Positions 21,255-31,282 of a DNA stretch of 64,000 nucleotides are shown here, piece after piece. Numbering within the stretch: position 1 is the stretch's first letter; each line of letters begins with the position of its first letter. Below the pieces are notes generated by a model. The model saw nothing but the letters and a program-made list of their open reading frames with translations, was not told where the DNA came from and searched no databases. Origin of the DNA: Buttiauxella noackiae ATCC 51607 (GTDB taxonomy: Bacteria; Pseudomonadota; Gammaproteobacteria; Enterobacterales; Enterobacteriaceae); NCBI RefSeq assembly GCF_001654865.1, contig NZ_LXEO01000011.1, positions 54,762 through 118,761 of the forward strand, written 5' to 3'. The position numbers were made by a program, and so were the translations under genes.

Positions 21255-22700
21255 ATGACCAATAAACCTGTATTTAACAATAGCTGGCACGATGAATTGC
21301 CCGGCTTTTACACGGCTCTGAAGCCCACGCCGCTGCATCATTCCCGGCTTTTTTATTATAACCGTCCATTGGCTGATGACCTTGGGCTTGATACCTCATT
21401 GTTTGACCAATCTCATACGGGTATCTGGAGTGGTGAAACGCTGCTTCCGGGTATGCAGCCTTTAGCTCAGGTTTATAGCGGACATCAGTTTGGTGTCTGG
21501 GCGGGGCAACTTGGCGACGGGCGCGGTATTTTGCTCGGTGAACAGCAACTGGCTGACGGACGCAAATTTGATTGGCACTTGAAAGGCGCAGGCTTAACGC
21601 CTTATTCGCGGATGGGCGATGGCCGCGGAGTGTTGCGCTCAACGGTGCGTGAATTTCTCGCCAGTGAAGCGATGCATGGCTTAGGAATTCCAACCACGCG
21701 TGCACTCAGTATCGTCACCAGCGACACTCCGGTACGCCGCGAAACCACTGAGCAAGGCGCAATGCTGATTCGTGTGGCGCAAAGCCACGCCAGGTTTGGT
21801 CACTTCGAGCATTTCTACTATCGCCGTGAACCTGAAAAGATTCAGCAACTGGCGGATTATGTGATTGCCCATCACTGGCCGCATCTGGTTGATGAAAAAG
21901 ATAAATATCAGCTTTGGTTCCGCGATGTTGTCGAGCGTACCGCACAGATGATTGCCAACTGGCAAACAGTTGGGTTCGCCCATGGGGTGATGAATACCGA
22001 CAATATGTCGATTCTCGGCCTGACGATGGATTACGGTCCGTACGGTTTCCTTGATGACTATCAGCCTGGTTTTATCTGCAACCATTCCGATCATCAGGGG
22101 CGTTATGCTTTTGATAATCAACCAGCCGTAGGCCTGTGGAACCTGCAACGCCTCGCGCAGACGCTATCACCGTTTATCTCGGTCGAATGGCTAAATGAAT
22201 TGCTCGACCATTATCAGTTCGCGCTGATGAAAGCATTCGGGGAATTAATGCGCGGTAAACTGGGTTTGTTGACCGAACAAACGGCAGATAATGAAATTCT
22301 CACGGAACTGTTTGGCTTGATGGCAAAAGAGGGTAGCGATTACACGCGCACTTTCAGAATGCTAAGCCTGACTGAGCAAAATTCAGCAAGCTCGCCGCTA
22401 CGGGATGAATTTATCGACAGAGCTGCTTTTGATAGTTGGTTTACCCGCTATCGAACTCGTCTGCAAATTGAGCAGATTAGTGACGAACAACGTCAGCAGG
22501 CAATGAAAGCTGCGAATCCTTCAATTGTTCTGCGTAACTGGTTAGCTCAGCGTGCCATTGATGCCGCCAATAAAGGGGATGTAAGTGTTCTGGCTGAACT
22601 ACATGAAGCACTGCGCCAGCCATTTGCTGAACATCCGGACGATTTGACACAACGTCCGCCGGACTGGGGCAAACGGTTAGAAGTGAGTTGTTCAAGCTAA
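21255..22700 (+). CDS. selO: Protein adenylyltransferase SelO (YdiU)
   Basis: A 481-residue pseudokinase-fold enzyme that transfers AMP to Ser/Thr/Tyr side chains, first shown for E. coli YdiU/SelO. Conserved motifs are [50 protein letters not shown] and [23 protein letters not shown]. The C-terminal EVSCSS carries Cys where animal homologues have selenocysteine. The start is the ATG at 21255, 5 bases after AGGAGG, not the longer in-frame GTG at 21186. Confidence 0.95.
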   Translation: MTNKPVFNNSWHDELPGFYTALKPTPLHHSRLFYYNRPLADDLGLDTSLFDQSHTGIWSGETLLPGMQPLAQVYSGHQFGVWAGQLGDGRGILLGEQQLADGRKFDWHLKGAGLTPYSRMGDGRGVLRSTVREFLASEAMHGLGIPTTRALSIVTSDTPVRRETTEQGAMLIRVAQSHARFGHFEHFYYRREPEKIQQLADYVIAHHWPHLVDEKDKYQLWFRDVVERTAQMIANWQTVGFAHGVMNTDNMSILGLTMDYGPYGFLDDYQPGFICNHSDHQGRYAFDNQPAVGLWNLQRLAQTLSPFISVEWLNELLDHYQFALMKAFGELMRGKLGLLTEQTADNEILTELFGLMAKEGSDYTRTFRMLSLTEQNSASSPLRDEFIDRAAFDSWFTRYRTRLQIEQISDEQRQQAMKAANPSIVLRNWLAQRAIDAANKGDVSVLAELHEALRQPFAEHPDDLTQRPPDWGKRLEVSCSS

Positions 22701-22703
22701 AAA

Positions 22704-22760
22704 ACCGGTGGATGGCGCTACGACTTTCGTAGGTCGGATAAGCGCAGCGTCATCCGGCGA
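22704..22760. repeat. REP (palindromic unit) element
   Basis: A typical enterobacterial repetitive extragenic palindrome between selO and hmuV: GGATGGCGCT on the left, then TAGGTCGGATAAGCGCAGCG and TCATCCGGC on the right, forming an imperfect stem. It lies between convergent genes and may end or protect both transcripts. Confidence 0.8.
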
Positions 22761-22765
22761 AGCGA

Positions 22766-23548
22766 TCACTGCTGTAACCACACCTGAGGTACAGGGTGTT
22801 CTGGATGATTGAACACCCGTAAATCCGCCTGATACCAATGTTGTAACGTCGATTCGTTCAACACATCTCGCGGAGTGCCATTTGCCACCAGCTTCCCTTC
22901 ATGCAGCAATACAATCCGGTCAGCCCAAAGTGCGGCCAGATTCAAATCATGCAGCACCACGCAAACCGACAACGTTCCCATCAGCGACAAACGTCGCAGT
23001 AAACGTAAGATATGTTGCTGATGATAAAGATCGAGCGCAGAGGTGGGTTCATCTAAAAACAGCCAGCCGTGGGGTTGCCCATCCAGCCATAGTTGTGCCA
23101 ATGCACGAGCCAGCTGTACGCGCTGCTGTTCGCCGCCAGAAAGCTGGCAGAAATCGCGCCCGGCAAGCGTATCGCACCCCGTTAGTGCCATCACTTCCTG
23201 AACGACAGATTTAGTCTCTTTCTCCGGCCACGGCGCACGCCCCATAGCAATCACATCTTCAACGGCCCAGCTAAAGGCCATACCGCTGCGCTGGCGCATG
23301 ACTGCACGTTTACGCGACAGGGCATCTCCAGACCATGCTGTTAGTGGGCGTCCAGCAAGAGAAATTTCACCCTCATCTGGTGGCTGAAAACCGGTCAGCA
23401 CCCGTAGCAGCGTAGATTTTCCTGCACCGTTAGGGCCGATTAGCGCCACGACTTCACCGACAGCCAGCGTCAGATTAATGTCATCGAGCAATTTTCGCTC
23501 GCCTGGGCGAAACGTAACGTTTTTCGCCTGCAGCAAATCATCCATCAT
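22766..23548 (-). CDS. hmuV: Haemin ABC transporter ATPase HmuV
   Basis: A 260-residue ABC ATPase with Walker [10 protein letters not shown] (about residues 39-47), signature LSGGEQQRV, Walker B WLFLDEPTS and H-loop LHDLNLAAL. It energises haem import through HmuU. It is the last gene of the hmuRSTUV unit and overlaps the end of hmuU by about 10 bases. A second ATG one codon downstream (23545) is better spaced from the GGAGGG ribosome site. Confidence 0.94.
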   Translation of the reverse strand: MMDDLLQAKNVTFRPGERKLLDDINLTLAVGEVVALIGPNGAGKSTLLRVLTGFQPPDEGEISLAGRPLTAWSGDALSRKRAVMRQRSGMAFSWAVEDVIAMGRAPWPEKETKSVVQEVMALTGCDTLAGRDFCQLSGGEQQRVQLARALAQLWLDGQPHGWLFLDEPTSALDLYHQQHILRLLRRLSLMGTLSVCVVLHDLNLAALWADRIVLLHEGKLVANGTPRDVLNESTLQHWYQADLRVFNHPEHPVPQVWLQQ

Positions 23549-24539
23549 TTTCCCTCCCAGGGCGGAAGATCATGGCTAAAAACCATGGGCCGCCAAGCAG
23601 GCTGGTCAGCAAGCCAACGGGCATTTCAGCGGGTGCAACCAGCGTGCGGGCGAGGGTATCAGCAACCAACAAAAGCATCGCACCAGCCAGAACTGAACCG
23701 GGAATCAGCCAGCGATGATCGGCACCTAGCCACATCCGTACTAAGTGCGGCACGACTAAACCAACAAAACCAATCACACCGCTTACGGCAACGGCTGCGG
23801 CGACTAACAATGCACTTAAGATGAGGAGTTGCCGTTGGGTTTTTTTGACGTCTACACCAAGATAATGGGCTTCTTCATCTCCAAGCTGTAACAGGTTAAG
23901 GCGTCTGGACAGAAACGCGATAGCCAGCGAAGCCGGGAGAATAAACGAAGCAGTAGCAAGCAAGGTTGACCACTGTGCTTGCCCAAGACTCCCCATTCCC
24001 CAAAGCGACAATTGACGCAATTGGGCATCGTTACTGATCCAGGAAAGTACACCGACAGCCGCACCGCATAATGCATTTATGGCGATCCCCACCAGCAACA
24101 ACCGGGATAGACTGTTGTTACCCTGGCGACTTAAGAAGAAGATCACCAGCGTAACCGCGAGACTGCCAATAAATGCCGCAAGCATTGGAACATATAATGC
24201 CAGGACTGCCGGTAGCGCTAGCGGCAAGACCACAGAAAACCCAACCGCAAGTGCAGCACCGCTACTGATCCCAAGTAAACCGGGGTCAGCAAGCGGGTTG
24301 CGAAATAGCCCCTGCATGACGCAGCCTGAAAGCGCCAGTGCGCCGCCGACAAGCGTTGCAAGCAACACTCGCGGCAAACGAATGTTAAGCCAGATATGGC
24401 GCAGCGCCTCATCCTGGGCTTGCCACAACACGGCGATGGAAAGACGCATTGCACCTAAATTGGCAGCGACCAAAGACAGAGCCAATAACGCCAGAATCAT
24501 AGCGAACAGGGCTCGTTGAGGCAGGGGGCGACGTATCAA
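23538..24539 (-). CDS. hmuU: Haemin ABC transporter permease HmuU
   Basis: A 333-residue FecCD-family permease with about ten membrane helices. Conserved blocks are [58 protein letters not shown] and the coupling loop [13 protein letters not shown]. The start is taken as TTG at 24539, overlapping the hmuT stop (TTGA), which suggests translational coupling. An ATG 13 codons downstream is an alternative. Confidence 0.93.
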   Translation of the reverse strand: MIRRPLPQRALFAMILALLALSLVAANLGAMRLSIAVLWQAQDEALRHIWLNIRLPRVLLATLVGGALALSGCVMQGLFRNPLADPGLLGISSGAALAVGFSVVLPLALPAVLALYVPMLAAFIGSLAVTLVIFFLSRQGNNSLSRLLLVGIAINALCGAAVGVLSWISNDAQLRQLSLWGMGSLGQAQWSTLLATASFILPASLAIAFLSRRLNLLQLGDEEAHYLGVDVKKTQRQLLILSALLVAAAVAVSGVIGFVGLVVPHLVRMWLGADHRWLIPGSVLAGAMLLLVADTLARTLVAPAEMPVGLLTSLLGGPWFLAMIFRPGRENDG

Positions 24540-25351
24540 GGCAATTGCTCCGCTTTATGGCGTAATGCAAGGATCGCATCTGGTGTTTGCAGGCCGAAAC
24601 CGAGCAATGCCATATCGTCCACGACTAACAACTGGCGAGTTTTCCCAGCGGGAGTTTGCGCAAGACCTGGCAGTTTCCAGACGTTATCTTCACCACCCAG
24701 CGTTTTCACACCGTCGGCTGTGACCAGTACCAATTGCGGTTGGCTGGCAATAACGCCCTCCTGCGACATTGGCTGATAACGTTTGAAACCTTGCATCGCA
24801 TTTTGCAAACCCGCGGCGCGAATCGCGGCATCAGCCGCCGTCTCTTGCCCGGCAGCCATGGCAGTCATGCCACCGTGACTCATGATGAACAGCACTTTCA
24901 CCGGCAATGGTTTTTCAGGAATCGACGCCAGTTTACTATGCACTTGTTTGCGCAATGCATCACCCTCGGCCGTTTTCCCCATCGCTTGAGCGACTGCGTC
25001 AATTTTCTCGTCGATAGCATCCAGCGAATTACTCGCTGGAATAGTGACTACTTTCACGTTGCTACTGGCGACTTGTTCAAGCGCGAGTGAAGGTTTGGCC
25101 TGCGCACTCGCGAGTACCAGCGTCGGGCGCATAGCCAGAATCCCTTCGGCATTAAGCTGGCGCAAGTAACCGACATCCGGAAGCTTTGTTGCAGCCTCCG
25201 GATGGAGGCTGGTGCTGTCCCGGGCGACCAGTTGGTCACCCGAACCTAATGCAAAGGCAATTTCCGTTACGTCGCCACCAATTGCCACCACTCGTTCATT
25301 GGCCGCGGCAATCACTGGCATTGCAAGCAGGGCAATTAACCAGCGTTTCAT
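24536..25351 (-). CDS. hmuT: Haemin periplasmic binding protein HmuT
   Basis: A 271-residue class III (BtuF/TroA-like) periplasmic binding protein with a signal peptide [17 protein letters not shown]. The mature protein starts [30 protein letters not shown]. The Tyr in [13 protein letters not shown] corresponds to the family haem ligand region. It hands haem from the TonB receptor to HmuUV. The ATG at 25351 overlaps the hmuS stop (ATGA). Confidence 0.94.
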   Translation of the reverse strand: MKRWLIALLAMPVIAAANERVVAIGGDVTEIAFALGSGDQLVARDSTSLHPEAATKLPDVGYLRQLNAEGILAMRPTLVLASAQAKPSLALEQVASSNVKVVTIPASNSLDAIDEKIDAVAQAMGKTAEGDALRKQVHSKLASIPEKPLPVKVLFIMSHGGMTAMAAGQETAADAAIRAAGLQNAMQGFKRYQPMSQEGVIASQPQLVLVTADGVKTLGGEDNVWKLPGLAQTPAGKTRQLLVVDDMALLGFGLQTPDAILALRHKAEQLP

Positions 25352-26379
25352 GCGGCCAGCCCTTTGCTTACCAATGCTTCCAGCTGTGAGCGCCACTGCT
25401 GTTGCTCAGGTTCGCCTTCGGTACGTTGGCCGTAAAGCTGCGCGATTTGCGTGCCGTCAGCCGCAAACAGTTCCAGGCTCGTTACAAAGCCATCACCACT
25501 TGGTTTACGTGTCACCCAGCTTTCAGCGATGGTGTCGCCCATCAAGTGCAGGGTGAATTGCGGGTTGAAGATGTTGATCCAGTTATCCATTGGCACAACT
25601 TTTTCCACCTTGCCGGTGAAAATCTGCACGGTGCCCTGGTTACCGACGAAGATCATAATTTCATTTTGATCCTGTTTAGCCTGAGCTAACAGCTGCGCCA
25701 GTGCGCTGTTATCAACCTGGCAGGCCAGATCTTCAGCAACCAGGCGGAATGCCTGCTGGCGAGTCAGCTGGTGGCGTTTGAGCAGACCAAAGAACTGATG
25801 CACATCACGCAGGCTACGCCATTCGGAATCAACCTGTTGGCCATCCACCGCAGGCGTCATCACACTTTCTTGTGGTGATTGCAGCTCAAGCTCCGGGTTA
25901 TCGGCATAGATAAACTTCGCAAGCATATCGCCCCAGGCCGCGAAATCGGTATTGTCGGTGGTATACACCTTCAGCAGTGCATCGCCCTGATGGTCAAAGA
26001 ACTGAATGCTCTGGCGTTCACCGCGAGCGGTTTCTTCACGGATGTGGAAAGCGAAAGCCCATTGGTTCAGAAACAAACGCAAATCCAGAGCTCGCGGGTT
26101 AAGAACCAGCCCTGCATGACCGTGAAGTTGTTGGTTCTCAAAACGCCCAACTTGTTCATGCACCGCATATTCGTTACGGCAAATGGATTTGATTTCGCCA
26201 ACGCTTTCAAGGGCGGCGAGAATGTCGCGAACTTCACCTTTTAAGCGCCATGCATCATGCCCTACGCGAGCATGAGTCAGTTCGGCCTCGCTGATGTTCA
26301 TCAGTTTTGCGATGTCGCGAGCATATTTTTTAGGGTGCTGTTGTTTGAGCTGCAACCAGTTTTCATAACGCTGAGTCAT
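25348..26379 (-). CDS. hmuS: Haemin-degrading/haem-trafficking protein HmuS
   Basis: A 343-residue cytoplasmic protein of the HemS/ChuS family, built of two structurally similar halves. His194 in [16 protein letters not shown] aligns with the proximal haem ligand (His193/196 in ChuS/HemS). Family members bind incoming haem and degrade it or pass it on, releasing iron. The gene follows hmuR by 9 bases. Confidence 0.95.
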   Translation of the reverse strand: MTQRYENWLQLKQQHPKKYARDIAKLMNISEAELTHARVGHDAWRLKGEVRDILAALESVGEIKSICRNEYAVHEQVGRFENQQLHGHAGLVLNPRALDLRLFLNQWAFAFHIREETARGERQSIQFFDHQGDALLKVYTTDNTDFAAWGDMLAKFIYADNPELELQSPQESVMTPAVDGQQVDSEWRSLRDVHQFFGLLKRHQLTRQQAFRLVAEDLACQVDNSALAQLLAQAKQDQNEIMIFVGNQGTVQIFTGKVEKVVPMDNWINIFNPQFTLHLMGDTIAESWVTRKPSGDGFVTSLELFAADGTQIAQLYGQRTEGEPEQQQWRSQLEALVSKGLAA

Positions 26380-26388
26380 ATTGCTTCC

Positions 26389-28365
26389 TTACCATTGATA
26401 ACTAACGAAGATTTTGCCGTTACGGCCATCTTGTGGGAGCCCCTGTGGCGACCAGTATTCCTTATCAAAGGCGTTACCCAGTACCAGGGAAGTGGTTAGC
26501 CCGCGTAACTGCTGCTGGCCTGTATAGCTGACATAGAAATCGTTCACGCCGTAACCTGCCTGGGCGCTATAGCTACTGCTGATATGCGTTGAGCGTTCAG
26601 CAAAAGTACCCACCCAGCCCACGGAGAAACCGCTTTGAGCAACGGGTACATCCAGAATGCTGGTGACCGTGTCCGGGTTAAGGCTTGAAATCCAGTCACC
26701 TGTATCGGTGTCTTTACCACGGGTGCGGTTATAGGCCAGATCTAAACTGAACCACGCACTGGTGTATTTCGCCGTCATATCCCAACCCCAGATTTTGGCA
26801 TCAGGGACGTTATAGGACATGGTGGTCGCTTTGGCGAAATCGACGGTGGTAGAAATGTAGTCTTTTGCTTTGGTGTCGAAGTAGCTGGCTTTAAATTCGA
26901 GGCCATCTTCAGCCAGCATTAGATCGTCAAAGCGTAAGCCAAAACCGTACTCCTGCGTTTCGTTAGTTTCCGGGCGCAGATTCGGGTTCGGAACCCAGTA
27001 GTTGGTGTAACGCGTGCCGATAGAGAAGTGTTTCGCGTCGTTATACATTTCGCCCATGGTCGGGGCGCGGAATGCCTGCGCATAAGAACCAAACAGCATC
27101 AGCCAGTCGGTTGGTGTAATGGATAACGCACCACGGGATGACCATTTATCTGCATTTACATCGTCATAGCCATCACTGCTACCGCTGTAATTGTCATATC
27201 GTGTACCGGCTAACAGGGAAACAGGCAGATCGCGCAGGGTGATTTCATCCTGTAACCAGCCGGAGCCAAAGTCGATGTTCGCCTGTGGGAAACCCGTGGT
27301 GTTGCCGCCTGGTTTTTGATCCTGACGATAATACTCACCGCCATACGTCAGCAGGTGGGCTGCGAAACTGTCGGTAAATGCGCGGCTGCGGTTTTCGACT
27401 TTTCCGCCTGTTGTCGTTTGTTTGCGGAATTCAGCACCATCAGTTTGGCCCTGCGCGTTGATACGCGCTTCAGACCAGTAAGCGGTAGCATCGGCATTCA
27501 GCCAGTCGCTTTGGTCTGGCCCAATGTGGTACTTCAGCTGTGCATCACGCTGAATGGTTGAACGATCAACCATCGGGTTACTCGGATCTGCATTGGTGGT
27601 TTGCGGGTTTTTAGGTTCCTGCGCGGCGTTATTGTAATAACGCACAGAACCTGCAAGAGATTGCGCCGGGTCGATATACCAGGTGCCTTTAGTCAGGAAG
27701 TTGCTGATATTTTCATCATTCGGAGCCGTTTCACCATCACTCTGGCGAATGTCGCCACGGTCGCGGCTCGACCAGGCAACCAGTCCATCGAGGTTATCCA
27801 TGCGGCCAAAGGCGCTGGCACCCATTCCGACACTGTGATCGCCCGTTGCACCGCTACCAAACACGCGGAAACCACTGTTCTGACCTTCATATAGCAAATC
27901 GCTGGCGTCTGCTGTTTCATAAGAAATCACACCGCCGAGTGCGCCGCTGCCGTATAGCAGAGCTGCCGGGCCGCGCACCACTTCGATACGCTTGATTAAA
28001 GCCGGGTCAAGAAACGTGCTGTTGAGGTGCCCGGTGTCCGTGCCCTGACGGACGCCATCAACCAGCATCAACACGCCACGGCGATCGTAACCGCGCATGC
28101 TGACGTCCTGGCCATTGGTGCGGCCGGTGCCGGAAAGGGTGATCCCTGGCACGCGGCGCAACATGTCGGCGGCAGATGATGAGGTTTGGCTTTCAGGGGT
28201 AGTTGCGTCAATCACGGTGACCATCATTGGCGCTTCAAATGTACTGCGTTGGTTGCCGGTGGCTACCACGGTCATTTGATCATCTTTCGCGAAAGCGGGC
28301 AGGGCAGAAAAAACCGCAACAGTCAGTAATGACAGACGGAAGCCGACTGTGTGTAAAGCAGGCAT
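26389..28365 (-). CDS. hmuR: TonB-dependent haemin receptor HmuR
   Basis: A 658-residue outer-membrane receptor. The signal peptide (to AFA, about residue 26) is followed by the TonB box region DDQMTVVATG, a plug domain and a 22-strand barrel ending KIFVSYQW. Haem-receptor hallmarks are His in TDTGHLNST, the FRAP motif (QAFRAPTMGEMY), a second His (DAKHFSIG) and NPNL (VPNPNLRPET). The ATG at 28365, with GGAGA 8 bases upstream, is preferred to a TTG at 28371. It belongs to the hemP-hmuRSTUV locus under a Fur box but is separated from hemP by about 285 bases of ERIC-derived DNA. Confidence 0.95.
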   Translation of the reverse strand: MPALHTVGFRLSLLTVAVFSALPAFAKDDQMTVVATGNQRSTFEAPMMVTVIDATTPESQTSSSAADMLRRVPGITLSGTGRTNGQDVSMRGYDRRGVLMLVDGVRQGTDTGHLNSTFLDPALIKRIEVVRGPAALLYGSGALGGVISYETADASDLLYEGQNSGFRVFGSGATGDHSVGMGASAFGRMDNLDGLVAWSSRDRGDIRQSDGETAPNDENISNFLTKGTWYIDPAQSLAGSVRYYNNAAQEPKNPQTTNADPSNPMVDRSTIQRDAQLKYHIGPDQSDWLNADATAYWSEARINAQGQTDGAEFRKQTTTGGKVENRSRAFTDSFAAHLLTYGGEYYRQDQKPGGNTTGFPQANIDFGSGWLQDEITLRDLPVSLLAGTRYDNYSGSSDGYDDVNADKWSSRGALSITPTDWLMLFGSYAQAFRAPTMGEMYNDAKHFSIGTRYTNYWVPNPNLRPETNETQEYGFGLRFDDLMLAEDGLEFKASYFDTKAKDYISTTVDFAKATTMSYNVPDAKIWGWDMTAKYTSAWFSLDLAYNRTRGKDTDTGDWISSLNPDTVTSILDVPVAQSGFSVGWVGTFAERSTHISSSYSAQAGYGVNDFYVSYTGQQQLRGLTTSLVLGNAFDKEYWSPQGLPQDGRNGKIFVSYQW

Positions 28366-28387
28366 GCGCAAATCTCCATAGGAAAAT

Positions 28388-28441
28388 TTAAAAGCGCTGG
28401 CTGCCTGGGTATGACCTGGGTGGCTTGCGTTTCTCCTTCAT
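28388..28441 (-). CDS. Possible 17-codon upstream open frame of hmuR
   Basis: On the minus strand ATG at 28441 opens the frame MKEKRKPPRSYPGSQRF, ending TAA 22 bases before the hmuR start. Its ATG lies in the outer end of an ERIC element and the ribosome site is weak. It is very basic and has no family match I know. It may be chance or a leader peptide. Confidence 0.25.
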   Translation of the reverse strand: MKEKRKPPRSYPGSQRF

Positions 28442-28550
28442 ATTTCAAGCCGCATCTTTGTTGGCTGCGTCACTCACCCGAATCACTTACTTATGTAAGC
28501 TCATCGGGATTCGTTACTATGCCGCCGCGATGCAACTCGAACTATTTCGA
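28433..28550 (+). repeat. ERIC element, full length, between hemP and hmuR
   Basis: About 118 bases with the enterobacterial repetitive intergenic consensus core CACTTACTTATGTAAGCTCA and flanks GTTGGCTGCGTCACTCACCC on the left and CCGCCGCGATGCAACTCGAA on the right. The central inverted repeat can fold in either strand. Confidence 0.85.
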
Positions 28551-28582
28551 AGAAATAATTTGGGTTGGTTTTAGGTACTATT

Positions 28583-28645
28583 TCCCTAAATAATTCGAGT
28601 CGCAGGAAGGCGAGTAGCCAAAGCATCTACAACCTGAAGTATTTT
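28583..28645 (-). repeat. Internally deleted ERIC (mini-ERIC), inverted to its neighbour
   Basis: It begins CCCTAAATAATTCGAGTCGC and ends TCTACAACCTGAAGTAT. These are the two termini of ERIC in the opposite orientation to the full copy 33 bases away, but the central core of about 60 bases is missing. Confidence 0.7.
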
Positions 28646-28650
28646 AGGGA

Positions 28651-28815
28651 TTATTTGGTCAGGATTAACTTCCCGGCCTGAGTCTGACGTAACTGGTATT
28701 GCTGGCCTTCGTGAACAATAACCACACGCCCGTCAGGGCCGAGCAAAAGCTTGCTGTCTATCTGACGTGGGCCAGCCGCAGATTGCGGATTCGTAGGGGT
28801 GAATGCTTTATCCAT
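28651..28815 (-). CDS. hemP: Haemin uptake protein HemP
   Basis: A 54-residue protein ending [32 protein letters not shown], the HemP family signature. It is the first gene after the Fur box and lies upstream of hmuR on the same strand. In E. coli the syntenic position between selO and aroH holds ydiE, a HemP homologue without hmu genes. HemP homologues (HmuP) in other bacteria help activate haem receptor genes; its role in enterics is unclear. Confidence 0.9.
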   Translation of the reverse strand: MDKAFTPTNPQSAAGPRQIDSKLLLGPDGRVVIVHEGQQYQLRQTQAGKLILTK

Positions 28816-28847
28816 GTTTCACTCTGTTTACAAATGACAATCAATGT

Positions 28848-28866
28848 AACAATGATAATCATTATC
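28848..28866 (-). promoter_or_regulatory. Fur box of hemP-hmuRSTUV
   Basis: The 19-mer AACAATGATAATCATTATC matches 16 of 19 positions of GATAATGATAATCATTATC. It contains the perfect palindrome TGATAATCATTATCA (28853-28867) and lies about 33 bases upstream of the hemP start. Iron-replete repression is expected. Confidence 0.88.
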
Positions 28867-28944
28867 AATAAACTATGTTTCATCATCAAGTGTTATTTGT
28901 AAGAAATTTGTGAATGGATCAATTTTGAGCGGAAGAGAGAAAAA

Positions 28945-29012
28945 GGTCGGATGTTGCTTACGCTAATCCGACCGGGGAAAGGCTGTTGTAGGGTGGATGA
29001 TTGTTATCCACC
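28945..29012. repeat. Two REP-like hairpins downstream of aroH
   Basis: First GGTCGGAT/ATCCGACC (28945-28952 with 28966-28973), then GGTGGAT/ATCCACC (28992-28998 with 29006-29012). The second belongs to the GTAGGGTGGA class seen again after ppsA. Both lie just past the aroH stop and can act as 3' end structures. Confidence 0.65.
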
Positions 29013-29018
29013 GAAAAT

Positions 29019-30065
29019 TTAGAAACGGCTCTCTGTTGCCTCTGCAAGCATATCGAGCAGCGTTTCTGTATCTTCCCAGTTCAGACAAGGGTCGGTAATA
29101 GATTGGCCGTACACCAGTGGCTGCCCTGCAATAATTTTCTGTGTGCCTTCACGAATGAAGCTTTCAGCCATAATGCCCGCAATCGCCCGCGAACCGTTGC
29201 GAATTTGATTACATACATCTTCGCAAACTTCGAGCTGGCGGCGGTGTTGCTTCTGGCAGTTACCATGGCTGAAATCAATTACCAGTTGCTCTGGCAAATC
29301 AAACTCATGCAGGCTGTCGCACGCAGCGGCGATGTCGGATGCGTGGTAGTTTGGCTGTTTTCCGCCGCGCATGATGATATGACCGTACGGGTTGCCGCTG
29401 GTTTGGTAAATGGTCATCTGGCCGTGTTTGTCCGGCGAAAGGAACATATGGCTGGCGCGGGCGGCACGAATGGCATCAACTGCAATACGCGTGTTTCCGT
29501 CGGTGCCATTTTTAAAGCCGACCGGGCATGAAAGGGCGGAGGCCATTTCACGGTGGATCTGACTTTCGGTGGTACGTGCACCAATCGCGCCCCAGCTAAT
29601 CAAATCAGCAATATACTGCCCGATCACCATATCGAGAAATTCGGTCGCTGTTGGCACACCAAGCTCGTTGACTTGCAACAGCAAGCGGCGCGCCTGCTCG
29701 ATACCGTGATTTACACGGTAACTACCGTTTAAATCGGGATCTGAAATTAACCCTTTCCAACCCACAACTGTGCGCGGTTTTTCAAAGTAAGTACGCATCA
29801 CGATTTCAAGACGGTGCTGATGTTTCTCACGCGCAGCCTGCAATCGATGGGCGTAATCCATGGCCGCATCCAGATCGTGGATCGAGCAAGGGCCAACAAT
29901 AACCAGCAGGCGATTGTCTTCGCCATTAAGAATTTTTTCGATACGACGACGTGAAGCCGTTACATTTTGTGCAACTTCCTGGGATACAGCCAGACGCTGT
30001 GCTAACTCCGCAGGTGTTACCAGACTATCGATGCGCGCTGTACGCAATTCATCTGTTTTATTCAT
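29019..30065 (-). CDS. aroH: 3-deoxy-7-phosphoheptulonate synthase, Trp-sensitive isozyme
   Basis: A 348-residue class I DAHP synthase, the same length as E. coli AroH and closest to it of the three isozymes (for example MNKTDELRTARIDSLVTPAELA and SCPVGFKNGTDGNTRIAVDAI). It condenses phosphoenolpyruvate and erythrose-4-phosphate, the first step of aromatic biosynthesis. Conserved catalytic segments are VGPCSIHD, RTYFEKPRTVVGWKG, GARTTESQIHRE and IDFSHGNCQKQH. A TrpR operator lies upstream at the end of ppsR. Confidence 0.96.
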   Translation of the reverse strand: MNKTDELRTARIDSLVTPAELAQRLAVSQEVAQNVTASRRRIEKILNGEDNRLLVIVGPCSIHDLDAAMDYAHRLQAAREKHQHRLEIVMRTYFEKPRTVVGWKGLISDPDLNGSYRVNHGIEQARRLLLQVNELGVPTATEFLDMVIGQYIADLISWGAIGARTTESQIHREMASALSCPVGFKNGTDGNTRIAVDAIRAARASHMFLSPDKHGQMTIYQTSGNPYGHIIMRGGKQPNYHASDIAAACDSLHEFDLPEQLVIDFSHGNCQKQHRRQLEVCEDVCNQIRNGSRAIAGIMAESFIREGTQKIIAGQPLVYGQSITDPCLNWEDTETLLDMLAEATESRF

Positions 30066-30213
30066 TGGGTGTCTCAGAAATTTTGTCTTCAGCTCGGCAG
30101 GAGTACCGGGAAGTGATGGCAGTCACGATAAACCAATTTATGTTGAATTCAACCGTAGAACTGAATCGTAACCACCAGATTCTGTACACCCTACCATACA
30201 AAATTGCACCTTT

Positions 30214-30231
30214 GCACTAGTTTGTTAGTAC
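30214..30231 (-). promoter_or_regulatory. TrpR operator of aroH
   Basis: On the minus strand this reads GTACTAACAAACTAGTGC. It differs at about three positions from the E. coli aroH operator and contains the two CTAG-type half sites. It lies about 150 bases upstream of the aroH ATG and overlaps the stop codon of ppsR (30225-30227). A possible -10 hexamer TATGGT follows it. Confidence 0.75.
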
Positions 30232-31058
30232 ATGCGACGATTTAAGCCCATGATATCGAGGATCTTAGTCGCCATCTCTTCAACGGAGTAATTGGTACTG
30301 TTGAGATAGCGAATCTGATTTTTACGAAACAGGGCTTCAACTTCAGCCACTTCAAGGCGGCATTGGCGCATCGACGCATACCGGCTATTTTCACGGCGCT
30401 CTTCACGAATTGCTGCAAGACGCTCTGGGTTGATAGTCAAACCAAAGAGCTTATGTTGCAAAGGTTTCAACACTGCTGGCAGCTGAATATTATCCATATC
30501 GTCGGCTATAAACGGGTAGTTTGCCGCCCGAATACCAAACTGCATCGCAAGGTACAAACTGGTTGGGGTTTTGCCGCAGCGTGATACGCCCAGCAAGATA
30601 ACCTGTGCTTGATCGAGATTGCGCATTGAAATGCCGTCATCATGCGCGAGTGTGTAATCAATGGCAGCAATACGTGCATCATATTTGATTAAATTGCCCG
30701 GATTCAGGCCATGAGTTCGGTGAGCAATCGGCGTCGGTTCCAGCTTTAATTCCTGCTGTAAAGGGGCGACCAGCGCTTGCACGATATCCTGACAAAAACC
30801 CTCACTTTGCAAAATAATATCGCGAATTTCGGGTAAAACGATGGAGTAGAACACGAGTGGGCGCACGCCAGATTGCAGATAAATAGCATTGATTTGTTCT
30901 TTCACTGCATTGGCCCGGCTTTCGTTTTCAACAAACGGCAGCGTGATGCTGTTAATGGCAACAGGAAACTGCGACATAACCGCGTGTCCAAGGACTTCTG
31001 CGGTAATCGCGGTGCCATCGGAAATATAAAAAACTTGCCTGTCTGCTGAGTTATCCAT
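30225..31058 (-). CDS. ppsR: Phosphoenolpyruvate synthase regulatory protein PpsR
   Basis: A 277-residue bifunctional ADP-dependent kinase / Pi-dependent pyrophosphorylase (DUF299 family; E. coli YdiA/PpsR). The P-loop is [15 protein letters not shown] (about residues 153-167), and the N-terminal [17 protein letters not shown] is conserved. It inactivates PpsA by phosphorylating an active-site threonine and reverses this with phosphate. It is divergent from ppsA, with 324 bases between. Confidence 0.96.
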   Translation of the reverse strand: MDNSADRQVFYISDGTAITAEVLGHAVMSQFPVAINSITLPFVENESRANAVKEQINAIYLQSGVRPLVFYSIVLPEIRDIILQSEGFCQDIVQALVAPLQQELKLEPTPIAHRTHGLNPGNLIKYDARIAAIDYTLAHDDGISMRNLDQAQVILLGVSRCGKTPTSLYLAMQFGIRAANYPFIADDMDNIQLPAVLKPLQHKLFGLTINPERLAAIREERRENSRYASMRQCRLEVAEVEALFRKNQIRYLNSTNYSVEEMATKILDIMGLNRRMY

Positions 31059-31282
31059 TTTTTATTCCTGAAATGTTTCACATAGGCTGAAGCATAAATT
31101 AAAACCTTCCATCATGGATCAATCTCATTTCATTTTTAAAACTGAAACGTAGTTTTTATTTTTAATGAAATGTACGGTTCATTTTTATTGTTTCGATAAA
31201 CCTTTATTAATATAGGGATTAAATTAAGAATCAACAAGTTACGTAAAAGGTAAATATATCTGAAAATTTCAAATTTTTATTT

